Origin: Parelaphostrongylus tenuis
Taxonomy: Eukaryota; Nematoda; Chromadorea; Rhabditida; Metastrongylidae
Length of the DNA: 64,000 nt
Reading direction: 5' to 3'
NCBI GenBank assembly: GCA_019055375.1
Contig: JAHQIW010003823.1
Coordinates: forward strand, 1-64,000
Shown piece by piece: positions 1-11,800 of the stretch. The translations under genes and the position numbers were made by a program. Position 1 is the first letter of the stretch. Every line of letters starts with the position of its first letter. Below the pieces are notes generated by a model. It did no database searches, had not been told where the DNA came from, and saw only the letters and a list, made by a program, of their open reading frames with translations.

Positions 1-76
1 CCAGGCGGTGCCAATCGGTCTTCATCAGGCATACCCGCGTTCGATTAAGATCTATAAAGACGGTAAAACAGAATAG

Positions 77-816
77 GGTACTTTGCCGTTAGACAGCACG
101 GTGTCAAAAACCGATCCTTTTCGCTGGATAAGAAACTTCTCATAAGAGTTTTAGTAATCATTCAAAAGCTTAAATCTCTGGCTAGCGTCGTAAGTGGGCG
201 ACTTTTTGGAAAAATATCTTTAAATCACTACAACTGAAGAAAAACATTTGTGTTTCACATACGCATTTTTCTCGCAAAGCAGAGCTCTTTCCTTGGACTA
301 CTACCAATCACTCAATAGCGTAAGGTTTAGAGATTCCAACGCTGTGCTTGTTTTCTGGACAGACCGTTTCTCTGTAGTGCAGCAGGGAAAAGAAGCATAA
401 GCGATCAAGTGTACTTGGCCCAATTCACGGGCGAGGGCTGGAGCGGCAGGGGGATTGACGTGATCATCGATCGATGGCGCCTAAGTAAAGCGTGATTCTT
501 GTGACTTGATTAGGAATTGCTTTTCTCGCTTTAGGAGAACCTCCCCATCAAAAATTTCTCTCTTATACTAAAAGATTTTCTGCATACGTTAATGTGCTTT
601 TCGTGCTTCCAGCGAAGTAACAGCTGGGTTGCGCGGCCAGTGTGAAACATAATTTCATTTGAATTTTACGGCGTTATGAAAAGGTCTTTCGGAAAGGCGG
701 CCACGCACTGCGTTAGCCAGAGATTCAAGCTTTCGAATGATTACAAATATTCTTATCAAAATTCTTATTCACAAAAGGATTAACCTTTCATTCGTGTCCT
801 CTAACGGAAAGAAACC
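77..816. mobile_element. Inverted-repeat element, family R, copy 1 (about 740 bp)
   Basis: Both ends read GGT..CTTT.CCGTTAG inward and the arms stay similar for roughly 180 bases (for example the GTAATCATTC.AAAGCTT.AATCTCTGGCTA block near 160 is mirrored near 710-745). No coding capacity is visible. The same ends and arms recur at 2066-2985, 22513-23401, 45739-46625 and 63222-63952, so this is a dispersed non-autonomous DNA element. No target duplication was clear. Confidence 0.7.
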
Positions 817-889
817 CACAATAGATAGTGAAACACTTTATACATTATGCTACTTAATTCAAATCTAAAGAAAAAAACTTAAGGGAATC

Positions 890-1200
890 GAATAATGAGC
901 AAAAAAGTCGACCTCAGACGGGAGCTGAACCGCGCGTTTCACCCACGCCGGAGGGTATCAAGACTGGGTTTATGGAGCAATATTCCTCACGCGACCAAAA
1001 CCTGTCATAGGTTGCTGGCTGATAGCTATGAAAGAGACATTGAGGAATGGGTGACTAGCGAAACGGTGCATCGGTGGTGTAGTGGTAGCACGCGCCCCCC
1101 CCGCATGCGGGAAAACACGGGTTCGACTCCCGTCTGAGGTCATTTTTGCTCACCACTCAACTCTCTTAGATAAATTCGAAACATCATGGAGCTGCGAAAA
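890..1200 (+). repeat. tRNA-derived repeat fragment, family F-like
   Basis: The stretch 1067-1141 has a tRNA-like A box (GGTGTAGTGGTAGCACGCG) and B box (GGGTTCGACTCCCG), but the flanks do not pair as an acceptor stem and the anticodon region is a C run. The following TCACCACTCAACTC resembles the arm ends of foldback family F (3045-3240, 33283-33590). It is a retroposed tRNA relic, not a tRNA gene. Confidence 0.5.
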
Positions 1201-1639
1201 AGCCATAAAAACATGAAAATTCTGACTGATAGAAAAACACGATAAAACCCGGAAACAAGTCGAAAACGAACGAATACGTGGCTCCGATAAGATGAATAGT
1301 AATGACATCAAGGAGTGAAGGAGAGAGGAAGATGAAAGGAAAGGAAACTCTCTTGAAATATGGGCGGAGGGGGGGTGGGGGTAGTCGAACCCACGGAGTA
1401 CTTGGTAGTATTCCGGCCATCTCTTTGCGGAAAAATTTTATTAAAATTAAATTTGTATGTAAATTTAGTAAACTGAAATCCTAGCGCCTTTTCCGATTAG
1501 AGCGCCACAACCACACAGTCATAGTAGCTATGGCAAGTTCCGTTCCGGAGAGGAGTTCGTCCTCCAAGAAGATCAGTGAAGCACGCCGCCACTGAGTAGT
1601 AATGGGCGCTTATATTCAGCTACGTACTCCAGACTACTC

Positions 1640-1890
1640 CTTGTGGTGTGTGTGTGTCGCAGTGGTTAGAGGTGACCAGCGATGCACACGTGGTCTATGG
1701 TTCGATCTCGCGCTCAAGGTTCACCTGGCCTTCCCGATTCCTCTGGATCGGTACTGGTACCAGACATGTCTGAGGAGGATAAGCAGGACTGGCTTGATAC
1801 AGCGGCAGGCCACGCGAGATATTGTAGGGGCCAAATTTGCACTTAGTCATCCTCAAACGATGCTTGATGAAGACGTGCGAGTGACGTATC
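1640..1890 (+). repeat. SINE-1 copy (tRNA-derived, about 300 bp family)
   Basis: The head TCGCAGTGGTTAGAGGTG and GGTTCGATCTCGCGCTC are pol III A and B boxes; the body (CACCTGGCCTTCCC.., GGTACCAGACATGTCTGAG, GAGGATAAGCAG) matches the copies at 25671 and 35843. The tail is degraded after about 1890. Confidence 0.75.
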
Positions 1891-2065
1891 AGCTCAGGGA
1901 TTCATTAACACTAACCACTTTATTTATTTTTCTACCCAATCATTTATGTAACGACATAGTTGGATTCTTGACCATCGATCCGATTGGTGTATTCTCAATA
2001 AATAAGTTATGAATAGCAGTTATGTGACCGGAAAAAAGAAATCTGAACATTAGCTGTATCAAAGA

Positions 2066-2985
2066 AAGGTTCTTTTCTGTTATCCGGCAGCAACTGAAAT
2101 GAGAAGTTTTTGCTAGACAAAGACTTCCCATTGCACTTTTAGTACATCATTCGAAAACTTAGATTTCGAAGGACTGCTGTATGTGCGTTTTTTTTGAAGA
2201 GGCCTTTGTATAGCACTGTAGCATTCAGAATCAAATTATGGATCACACGCGCCTGGCGCTTTTATAACTGTCGGGCCTAAACTTCGCCGAAAGCACGGAA
2301 AAACATACGAACATGTGGAGGAAAATCTTGTAGCAAGCAGAGTCATAAGTTATCATCTGGAGTTTTTCTAAGCGAAAGAAAACCCTAAATTCGACAAAAG
2401 AAATCGCACTTCACGAATGAATCGCGCGTTATCGATCCACAGCGACTACACACCCTACCGACAAGCAATGCACAGCGCTTGTGAAACTCCATCTTATTGT
2501 TACTGCTACAGTGTAGGGGGACGGTCTTTTCAGAAAATAAGCACAGCGTTGGGATCGTCGAGACTCGCATGGTACTGGCCTAGTCACATGGTTACTAACA
2601 ATTCAACTGGAGAGCTCTGTCCTATGAGAAATGCGCGTGTGAAACACGAAACTTCTCCTTTTCTTACAGCGTTGTAAGAAAGCTACACGTGGAAGCAAAT
2701 ACATTTTTGACTTCAAAGTTTACGCTATCGATCTAATACTAGCAGCCTAGAGAAGGAGTTTTGTTGAGCGAAACGTAAGCGTGATAATAATGAAAGCGCG
2801 TGGCGCGTGGGGAACATATTTGATTTAAAATGCTACAGCGCTGTAAGAAGGACTCTAAAAAAAACAAGCACCTTACAGTATTCTTTTAAAATTTGAGCTT
2901 TAGAATGATTACCCGTACTCTCATTAATAGTCCTTGTTCAACAAAAAACTTCTTATTCTTTATTTTCTGTCACCCAAAGAAAAAC
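2066..2985. mobile_element. Inverted-repeat element, family R, copy 2
   Basis: It opens with GGTTCTTTTCTGTTATCC near 2070 and closes with the inverse near 2960-2985 (TTATTTTCTGTCACCCAAAG). The internal block around 2505-2560 (ACGGTCTTTTCAGAAAATAAGCACAGCGTTG) is the reverse complement of 330-370 in copy 1. There is no coding sequence. Confidence 0.6.
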
Positions 2986-3044
2986 TACCCAGAGAAGATC
3001 AATTCCTCAGAGATGTGTCATGAATTCAATTCCATCATAACATC

Positions 3045-3240
3045 GTAAAAGTGTTCGACTCTTGGTTGCTAACAGGTTCGGTACCCTATACAGCAAAAAG
3101 AGTAGTAGCAGAATAAGGGGCTCAGTAGCGTAGTGGATAGCACGCGCCCTTGATTATGGTAAAACCCGAGTTCAACTGCCACATCACCCCATGGTCTTGC
3201 ACATCACTCAACATTTTTAGATATTATAGATCTCAATAGA
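3045..3240 (+). repeat. One arm of foldback family F (tRNA-like)
   Basis: CTCAGTAGCGTAGTGGATAG (A-box-like) and CCGAGTTCAACTGCC (decayed B box) are followed by GCACATCACTCAACAT, the standard outer end of family F arms. The upstream part (GTGTTCGACTCTTGGTTGCTAACAG) recurs near 62410. It abuts the RTE fragment at 3241. Confidence 0.55.
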
Positions 3241-4537
3241 TGGAAAACCAGCAAGACCGTATTGTTGTTCAAAAAGGGAGACCTTCACGACATAGGCAAT
3301 TATCGCCCAATCTGCTTGCTGTCCGTTGTCTATAAACTCTTTACTCGAGTCATCCTGAACAGGATTGACAGAACACTGGACGAAGGACAGCCATGCGAAC
3401 AAGCAGGGTTCAGAAAAGGATTTAGTACCATGGACCACATCCACACGATCACAAGACTCATTGAAGTTTCGCGAGAGTACAAACAACCACTCTGTCTCAC
3501 TTTTATCGATCTGAAAAAAGCCTTTGATTCAGTGGAAGCAGAAGCGGTTATAGAGGCTCTGGATAACCAGGGCGTCCCTACTCGGTACATAATGATCCTT
3601 CGTGAGCTTTATAAAGATTTCACGACCAGAATATCTCCATTTTACAACAATATCACCATTGACGTAAGAAGAGGGGTTCGACAAGGCGATACAATATCGC
3701 CAAAACTATTCACTGCCACCCTACAAAACGTCATGCGAACATTAGAATGGGACAAAATGGGAGTGAAAATTGACGGTCGACAATTAAACCATCTTCGCTT
3801 TGCTGACGATATCGTTCTCATAACACCAAACATCAGCCAAGCGGAACGAATGTTGACTGATTTCGATAACGCCTGTGGAAAGATCGGTCTTCAACTGAAT
3901 CTAACGAAAACAATGTTCATGAGGAACGGATGGGTTTCTAATGCCCCATTCACGCTCAACGGAACGACAATTTCCGAATGCTCCAGTTACATCTATCTAG
4001 GTCGTGAAATCAACATGATGAACGACCTAGCCCCAGAGTTGAGCAGGAGGAAACGAGCGGCTTGGGGAACGTTTAAGAGCATCAAAGATGTAGTGGAGAG
4101 GACAAAGAACATCCGACTCCGTGCCCACCTTTTCGACTCGACAATTATCCCTGCCCTAACGTATGCAGCAGAAACCTGGTCGCTACGTAAGCAGGATGAA
4201 AGATCACTTGCCGTTATCGAACGCGCAGTCGAAAGGTCGATGCTAGGAGTATCTCGTATTTCGCAAATGAGACAAAGGATCCGAAGTTCCGACCTACGTC
4301 AACGATCGAAAATCAGAGACGCCGTTCTACACGCCAGGATATCGAAAATAAGGTGGGCCGGACACGTGATGCGCTTCAACGACAACCGATGGACGAGAGC
4401 CGTTACCGACTGGATTCCTCGGGACGTCAAGCGCTCTAAAGGAAGACCACTGACCCGTTGGTCCGATTTCTTCACGAAAGCGATGGAAGAAAGATATGAT
4501 GCTCAGCGAATTCCTAGAACAAGGAGGACCCACTGGG
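3241..4537 (+). mobile_element. RTE-clade non-LTR retrotransposon, reverse transcriptase fragment (5' and 3' truncated)
   Basis: This is an open frame of about 430 residues encoding the RT domain and most of the C-terminal region of an RTE-type element. Visible motifs in order are KKGDLHDIGNYRPICLLS (RT block 1), QAGFRKGFSTMDHI, FIDLKKAFDSV (block A, catalytic Asp), GVRQGDTISPKLF (block B), LRFADDIVLI (the FADD catalytic pair) and LGREI, followed by the WAGHVMRFNDNRWTRAV and GRPLTRW motifs typical of RTE C-termini. The endonuclease domain is missing: the frame opens at the junction with a foldback arm at about 3241. The natural end is also lost; at about 4538 the sequence switches to a hammerhead-bearing repeat, so the final residues seen in the copy at 61890-62239 are replaced. 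The overlap with that copy (about 270 bases) differs at only about two positions, so both are young. Confidence 0.9.
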
Positions 4538-4725
4538 CAGGTCGTCGATAACTATATATGAGGAGTGTGACGCTCCCAAGAGAACTGACTATGAAAGATC
4601 GACAGACGACGGGTTCTGCCCGGCTGATGAGTCTGTAAGGACGAAACACGTGTCTCGGGCTGTACAAGAGCCTTTACCAGACCACATGACATGTTGGCTC
4701 AAATAATAATGAAAGGATCTATCTA
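4538..4725 (+). mobile_element. Family A element, right arm with hammerhead ribozyme
   Basis: It is the reverse complement of 47118-47280: GAGTGTGACGCTCCC, AGAACTGACTAT, the hammerhead, then GTACAAGAGCCTTTACCAG and CATGACATGTTGGCTCAAA. The left half of the element is absent where it meets the RTE fragment. In other copies (37783-38195, 47115-47510, 57015-57620) the outer 30-40 bases occur at both ends in inverted orientation. Confidence 0.7.
4618..4660 (+). ncRNA. Hammerhead ribozyme, type I, short palindromic stem III (HHR1)
   Basis: All conserved core elements are present. Stem I is GCCCGG (4618-4623) with UCGGGC (4655-4660), six pairs including one G-U. The core CUGAUGA is at 4624-4630. 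Stem II GUCUGUAAGGAC (4631-4642) closes with GUC/GAC. The GAAA box is 4643-4646. Stem III is the palindrome CACGUG (4647-4652), followed by UC, so cleavage is expected after C4654 (GUC). An outer helix can form between GGGUUCU (4611-4617) and AGAGCCU (4667-4673), leaving the asymmetric bulge UGUACA, the place where loop-loop contacts occur in natural type I hammerheads. A three-pair stem III without a loop is weak in a monomer; pairing of two copies through the palindrome is the known solution in newt satellite and Penelope-element hammerheads. Activity is inferred, not shown. Confidence 0.85.
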
Positions 4726-5439
4726 CAAAGTTATTTGCAACTATTATTTAACGCCAAATTTTATGAACAGACCTATAGATGTGGTAGTAATAGTCCGATT
4801 TCTAGTATTACAACAACTTCGTTCATCTCAGAGCCTGGACGTATGTCGTACGAGACTACACGAATGACTCGGTGGATAATCGAAATCCTTTTATACTGCA
4901 CAGCATGTCAGATGAAAAGATGAAACAGAGGAAAGGCGTCATGACTCGCGTGACAGTGACGCATTGGCCCTTTCGGTTCATTCTTGGATTTTTGTGAGAG
5001 TTTTTCACTTTGTTATTTTTGACTCCTGCGCCAAGATCGTGGCAGTTACTGCAAATCCTTACCGTTGTGATGACACAAAAAATCCCAGAATGAACCGGAA
5101 GGGCCAATGTGTCACTATCACGCGAGACATGGCACTTTTTCTTAGTTTGATCCTCTGACTTGACCTAGGTTCGCTACGAAAGGCAACGATAATCCATCGA
5201 ATCACGTCCAGGCTCTGAAGAAGGCGAAGTTGCCGAGATTTCATGCACTAAACTGCTACCACTGCTACAACTACTATTACAATCGCCAATCTCACATTGG
5301 CAAGCAATATAAGGTCTTGAAATTCGCTTATACCAATTGTTAATGCCAGGAATTATAGAAAGTCGGTTTTTTGAATTCTTGAATATATAATTGTAACATC
5401 ATAAAACCGCCATAGAACAGGTAAAACAAAGTAATCGTT

Positions 5440-5575
5440 TTTTTGCCAATCTTGTGTGAGTGCTCCAGTCTCCACACTAAGAGTTAGCGACGACGAACGT
5501 TTTACACTCTATGTTCAGTGAAATTATCACCAAACACAAATTGATGTACACTCGATTGTTCTTGGCTAGTATATC
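5440..5575 (+). repeat. Internal fragment of family A element
   Basis: CGACGACGAACGTTTTACAC and CACTCGATTGTTCTTGGCT match the middle of the copies at 37930-38030 and 47265-47350. The arms and the ribozyme are missing, and the fragment runs into an AT microsatellite. Confidence 0.55.
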
Positions 5576-5587
5576 TGATATATCTTT

Positions 5588-5624
5588 CATATTATATATA
5601 TACATATATATATGTATACATATG

Positions 5625-5681
<57 letters not shown>
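5588..5681. repeat. (TA)n / TATACA microsatellite
   Basis: About 90 bases of alternating T and A with interspersed ATACAT units. Confidence 0.95.
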
Positions 5682-5682
<1 letters not shown>

Positions 5683-6877
5683 CGTTTTAGTCCACAGAAT
5701 GACTTGTATTTGGTCTATCAGTATATAAAGTCAATGCTCTTGGACAAGTATGGTACCGAATTATCAAGTCTGAATACCAAACCAATAAGTGAAAAAGAAA
5801 AAAGAAGAAAAATGATGCATTTGTGCGCTACTTTTTACTAGAGGTTCACGATCATTCGTTTTCCCATTGTGCATTTAACCGTATTTCGCAACGGCATCAA
5901 TTAAGGAATCTGGAAGACGTAATTATGCAAAGTTCTGAATAAAATAACAAATTTTTAACTTCAATAAAAACAGCGAGAACCAAGCTTATTGATCATTTCT
6001 ATGAAATTATGGTAAGCTTCAATTTTGAATGGCTTGTTTTGAAGTGTATTCAAGAATCGGGCGTGCATTAGCACAATTTCCACTTCATAGGTAATTTGCT
6101 AGTCAATTGAGATTTTCATTCCCTGGAGTCTTGAAGGCGATGTTAGAGCTTTTCAGGATGCCACTAAATCACCAAGTTGTGACTATGTTGTTCTCGAGAT
6201 CGCTATGATTCTTAGAAGTAGCATACTCTTGGCTATTCTAATTGGTAAAGAAGTGAGTCTCATTCTTACCTAGAGAAACTCTTCAAGGGATTGTATATTA
6301 TATTGTATATTGGTCTTCTACGCTTGAAAAGAACCTCCTACAACTGTGCGTCGGCAAGCAACTAAAATTTTTATCCACTAGGTCAATGCCTTCGAAATTT
6401 ACTTATGAAGTAATTTGGTCCGACCATCTGAAATTACTTCTCCTTGAATGGTTATCACAGTTTTCGTCTTTTGACATAAGAACTGACAGTATTCAACACC
6501 TTCTCTTCTTGTATCAGGTGATGAGCCTCTTTGACTATGAACGATTTGATGCTAAGAAAAAAAAAAACTTTCTGTAAACAAGTGATTGATATCAAAGTAT
6601 GTTTTTGAGTTAAATGTAGCAGCCGTAAAGAAACGTTACTAGCTTACTGGCTTTGATGATGATCAGATAATAAGATGTTTCAGATTGATTACATGTATTC
6701 ATAAGGTGTAAGCGATTACTGGTGTATAGCTCATTGAATGCGCATTGATTTCGATGCACTTGGAACACAGAGAATTGTAGAGAATGTTCATTAGTACATA
6801 TTTTGACTAACAATGAACTTTGTCAAGTGATATAAAAACCTTTTAATCGACTTGAGTAAAACCTCACTTGTAAATCC
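5682..6877. other. Intergenic, no gene seen
   Basis: AT-rich sequence with only short unsupported open frames on both strands. No domain, splice pattern or repeat family was recognised. Confidence 0.5.
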
Positions 6878-7386
6878 AATATAATCTGATAGAATGTTTA
6901 AAATCTTTCATAAGGTCTAGTATGGCACCTCGAGTGCTAGACGTAGGTTTTGGCCTTCTAGAAAACCTCAACAGTAGACATGGTATTCGGCTGATTGTCT
7001 CTGCTGTTATAGAGTTTTGACGCCCTATAAGTTACATTCTGCGTAACGTGAAATGATCACTTGATGATATTTCAGAGTGATTGATTGTCGACTGCGTGGC
7101 GTACGGTCGTTAAATGGGCATATGTAACAATACGTTACAATCGACTTTTTCGAGACCTCGCTTAGAAGTTCGGTATAGTCTGATATAATGTTTCAAGCCT
7201 TTCATGAGGCTTTCATAACTTCACTCATAGTGTAACTTATACGGCGTCGATTTCGATAGAAGGAGCAATTAGCATAGCATGTGCTACTGATGAGGCTTGC
7301 CAAGAAGCCGAAACGCGCGTCTAGCATTCCAGGTGCCATACTAGACCTCGTGGAAGGCTCAAAAGATTCTGTCAGACTATATTGAA
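6878..7386. mobile_element. Family B element with inverted arms each carrying a hammerhead
   Basis: The left end reads ATATAATCTGATAGAATGTT and the right end mirrors it (GATTCTGTCAGACTATAT). Inside each end follows a block around AGGTCTAGTATGGCACC and then, pointing inward, a hammerhead: decayed on the minus strand near 6935-6985 and intact on the plus strand at 7282-7326. A second internal copy of the terminal unit lies at 7150-7215. No protein is encoded. Related copies are at 10930-11520, 27675-28040, 35652-36262 and, without ribozyme, 52495-52645. Confidence 0.7.
7282..7326 (+). ncRNA. Hammerhead ribozyme, type I, palindromic stem III (HHR2)
   Basis: Stem I is UGCUA (7282-7286) with UAGCA (7322-7326), five Watson-Crick pairs. 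CUGAUGA is at 7287-7293. Stem II GGCUUGCCAAGAAGCC (7294-7309) forms five pairs GGCUU/AAGCC. GAAA is at 7310-7313. Stem III is the palindrome CGCGCG (7314-7319), then UC, with cleavage expected after C7321. It belongs to a different repeat family from HHR1 and differs in stems I and II, so the two are not simple copies. The tiny stem III again favours a dimer. Confidence 0.85.
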
Positions 7387-7980
7387 ATAAAAAGCATTTG
7401 TGTATTTAGAGGAGTCTCCATACTTCTGAAACAATACCTGAATAGTAACGTCTTCCTATGGAAATCTACTGATGAAAATCGATTGGTCGTTGCTCTTCCA
7501 CAAAATATCAATAGCTTGTCGTGTTCATCTCAGATCGACAACTCAGGATGACTGGCTTCATTATGTCCCTTGTGCCACCGCCCACTTCGCAAAGCTTATT
7601 TGGTTTAGCTCGTCGTCTCTTCAACTTCACAAGAACGATTTCATCTATGAAAACCAGTCCGACAACGCCAATACAAAGGTGATTCGGAAAATGGGCTCAC
7701 ATCAACGATCTCTGATTGTGCTTATTTTCGACTAAGTCCGTAGTCACTTCCAGATACTTTGTAGAACGGACATACTTAAACCTAAATTGTAAACAACGAC
7801 ATTCTTTCACCTCGGCTTTTTGTGTTTTTCTGATTGTATCACTGCATTGTTCAGTTTTGAATTCTGTTCTCCACGAACGGTAATGAACAGTGGGACTCGC
7901 ATATTTCTAGAAATTTGTTCGTGGAAGTGCATTTTCTCCAACATTATTGATACTATTAAGCATCTTCGCGTCATGTAAAG

Positions 7981-8050
7981 ATGAAGTCGCTTATGTCTTT
8001 ATTGCTGTTTTCGCTTACCTCCTTCATTACCGCCACTGGCTATAAGATTG
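7981..8050 (+). CDS. Candidate signal-peptide exon of the glutamate receptor
   Basis: ATG at 7981 opens MKSLMSLLLFSLTSFITATG.., a textbook secretory signal (basic start, Leu/Phe-rich core, small residues before the likely cleavage site), ending YKI and the donor GTGAGT at 8051. It lies 830 bases before the first receptor-like exon, on the same strand, where a receptor signal peptide is expected. The exon ends in phase 1, but the acceptors at the start of the next recognised exon (8875 or 8878) need phase 2, so a small exon is missing or the true junction differs. Confidence 0.5.
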
Positions 8051-8877
8051 GTGAGTTTAGCTGAGACGTTTCCTTTTGCTTTCAATGTAAAAAAGTTATA
8101 AGTTCTTTCTTTATCCTGAAACTCGTCTCTGGAATCTTTTCTTTCGTTGAAGTCCGGTTCGCTTTCAGTGGATACTCTTGGCAACGATCTGAAAATCAGA
8201 AATAGAGGGAACGAAAAAAACGGAAGACTTTTTTGTAGTCATTCAGTTTGCCATTCTGGTCGGTTAGTCCTCCCTGGAATTCTGGGATAGCTTTACCGGA
8301 GCGCGTCCAAGTTCCCATCAGAAGAAGTAGCAAGCCTTTGTGAAGCAGAGAGAGCTTTTCACGAGCAAGTTCACTGCCACCCTCCTTCTGATCCCGGAGT
8401 AATACAAAACTTGATTTTCCTCGATCGAAGTCAATTTTGTCGTTGTTTCAAAGTTGACTAAAAACAAACAGTTCAAAATTCCTCTTTGGCCATCGTTTTT
8501 GTTGCATGGCCACGAAAAACGTAGAGGCCTTTCCTTATGCAACCAGGAAGCAGTGCGTGAGTTGTTATGAGCATGAGGCGACCACACCAAATTCAATTAC
8601 GGCATCAGAATATTCGAGTCATCCTCGTCCAGACTTTACATACTCCTTTAGACGAATGTAACAGAGATGAAAAATAGTGAATAAGCCTATTTTTTGCGTA
8701 ATAATACTACTGATGCAAGTCTTTGTAACCACGCGAGCTACAACTTTGCTTTTGCTTTGTGCCTCACTTTTGTTTACTGCCTTTTTTCTCGTCCCGCATC
8801 TAGTACTGTAGGAGAATTAAGCTTTCGAATACTAGTGAATCTATAATTTTATCATTGATTGAGGCTTTCTCAAGCAG

Positions 8878-11800
8878 TCCGCATAAGGCATTCTTTATAG
8901 GTGCCGTGCTTCGTGAACGGGAAGACGCTCACATAGCTGCTACCATTCAGTTTACGGTTGACTGGCTGAACAAGAGGGGTACATATGGTGAAATAGAGTA
9001 TTCCATAGATTATCTCAGTGATGTTGATCACTATGCTGCATTGAAAAAAGGTTGAGTGATGTTTAGAATAATTTGTTAATGCGACAATTCTGACAATCGT
9101 GTAGATCCTAGTCGTTCAAAAGATTTTTACCCTTTGTCATTCAGAATCGAGAGCGAATTTCCACATTTGATCTTATCAGTTTCTGTATATTCTTATACCC
9201 TAATTTCATACTGACTGGTACTCCAAATGTTTTTCGCATCACTTTTATAGATTGCATTCTGTTCAGCACACCGTAGAGCGTTGCTATAATTCAATAAATC
9301 AAAATATGCGTCAAATCTATTTTTGAGCCATGCATGTGGTATGTTATGGGAACTTATACAGTGCAGTGAATGTGTTTCGCCCTTTCGATCTTGTCAGTTG
9401 TATGGTGTCTTTCGTCTGAGCCAATCCGTTTTAGGGTAGACCCCCTTACATAGGGGAACCTCAGACGTAATATTTGCACGCGCCGTTAAGTGACTGATTC
9501 ACCGAACGGGCACTGTTGCACCCTCGATTGCTCTTGGCTTGTAATTGTGAATACCATAGCATTCATTTCGAATGCTACTTGACTACGTTCAAATTTCAGT
9601 ATGCCTGCAAATTATTTTGAGATACATCTGGTCAATAATTGTCAGTTATTTAAATAATTAACAGACATATTAAAATTTGAGCGTACTCTCAAGAAACACT
9701 CGAAATTGATTATCTCAAACTTCGTTACGCATGACTTCTATTATCGTTCCAGTGAGCTAGCTCAACAAGAGATTTCGACAAAGTTTAAGTCCTTAGTGAT
9801 GCTTATGCATTCGATTCTATTCAAACCATCACAGAGGTGTGATTGTATTTATATGTATTCTATAAAATAACTTGAGACTTTCGACATAACAAGTGGTTTT
9901 CACACCTGAAACAAGTCTTCCAGAATTTTCCCATTCTGATAAATGGAGAGCAGAGCTATTGAGGTTTTGTGCGATGGAATCCATGATTTTGCATAGTTTC
10001 AGAACATCTCTAACTACTGCGCCATTAGACGCTTTTAGTTTGAAATAATCTAGGTTAGGCACTCTAGAAATATGCTAGAATTACTCTTACTTCAGTGTTA
10101 TGCACGAGGTCACACATTTGACGACGCCGCTACTTATATGACACTGCATTGCTCTGATTTTAAATACGTTATACTCTTCGGCTAAGAACAAAACATTCTT
10201 TTATTTGGTATATCGAAGATATAGGCAATTTTCTCTAGAAAAGTCATCAGAGAGGCTAATTATATCCTTTATTAGGACATTACTAATGCTTCCATCAACT
10301 TTCAGCTTTCGGCTAAAAATTGACTGACAATTAGTGGATATAACACCAGTAATTGGCATCTTAAACGTCACATCTCCAATATGGCCATGAAAGTTTCTAT
10401 TTGATTAACATTTTGTTGACAGAACAAATTTTTTTTTCTTGATCTTCGGATCAACTTTCTCAGGGCGTTCACAGCTTTGTAATGATCAGTAATTGCTAGA
10501 CCATTGGACAGAAGGTGATTACTGCTTCGCGATCAAATTTGTTCCATCGGTATACAAGTGCAAGCGTAGATACACTATTCTGGGTTCTTGGACAGAAAAG
10601 CAATCTTTCCAATTCAGATAACCATCCGGCTCCAAGTCACGATGAAGGCAACGAGTCTGTGAATCTATGGAGAGTGACTCACCTGTTAGAAATTTGATTC
10701 TTTATAAAGTCGAACACAACACACCCTTCGTCAAATTTCTAGATATAGTTTAGTATGGCCTTTAGGGATAGCTTTTTGTTCATTTTAATGACTTAGCATC
10801 GCATATGGTGGGAATTCCAGCATTCTTTTATTATACTCGTTGCTTCGCATACTTTGCCGAAGAAGATCTTCTCATTTGGCCGTTTCTCCATGACTTTGTC
10901 CTCTCTATGAACATCGTTGAATTCTGGCTTAGTATAGTCTCATAGAATCTGCTACTGATAGCAATCGCATTCGAAAAATTATCACTCTGCGTCAAGTGAT
11001 AAGACCACTTGATGTTTTGTTCTTTTAGAGAAGATTAGTTTTCGATTGCATGGCTTACGGCTGTTATGGAGCATATGTAACAATACAACTCAGTCTACTA
11101 TTTTGATACCTCGCTTGAAAGCCAGTAAAGTCTGATAGAATGTTTCACGTCTTAAGAGATTCCAGATATAGGAATGTCATACCAGACCTCTTCGAAGGCT
11201 TAAAACATCCTATCGGACTATGTGGAACTTCTAGCCAAAATCTCATAGTCGCCTGAAAGGTATGTTACACATGCTCCATGACAGCCGTAAGCTACGCAAT
11301 CAGCAATCAATCACTCTGAAAGGAACGCAATATTTAGTGATCTTCCCACTTGACATAGAATAATACGTCTTTGGCGGTTTTTCTTTAGTAGCAGAGGTGA
11401 GTGGTAGAGAGTGTGGTACTAATGACGCGTTTGAGAACAGCGGAGCCTACGTATACCATTAGAGAAGCCATATCAGACCCCATGAGAGGCTGGAAACATT
11501 CTATCACACTATTTTGAAATTTTACCCGAGGTCTCAAATAGTGGATTGAAAGGCGTCATTGCTAAGGCTTCTGCGAGTCTTCGTTTCAGACGATTCCCTA
11601 GCTGTGGATTATGGGAGCTTTTCCCAAAGAAGCCTGGAAATTCCTTTCTATCTCGTGAGGATGAGATGTTTGGTCTCACGACGTCGCTGAACTAGAGGCT
11701 ATGGATTTACTATTAAAAGAAATGTTTTAATGGTTGATTTGCCTGCGCATATATGACAAATATAAACCTCCAACTTATTGGTAGTGAATAGTTCTTTACA

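Noticed and set aside
1067..1141. Possible tRNA gene
   Set aside because: A and B boxes are present, but there is no paired acceptor stem or usable anticodon loop; it is repeat-derived.
3117..3190. Possible tRNA gene
   Set aside because: It is part of a foldback arm, with a decayed B box and no cloverleaf.
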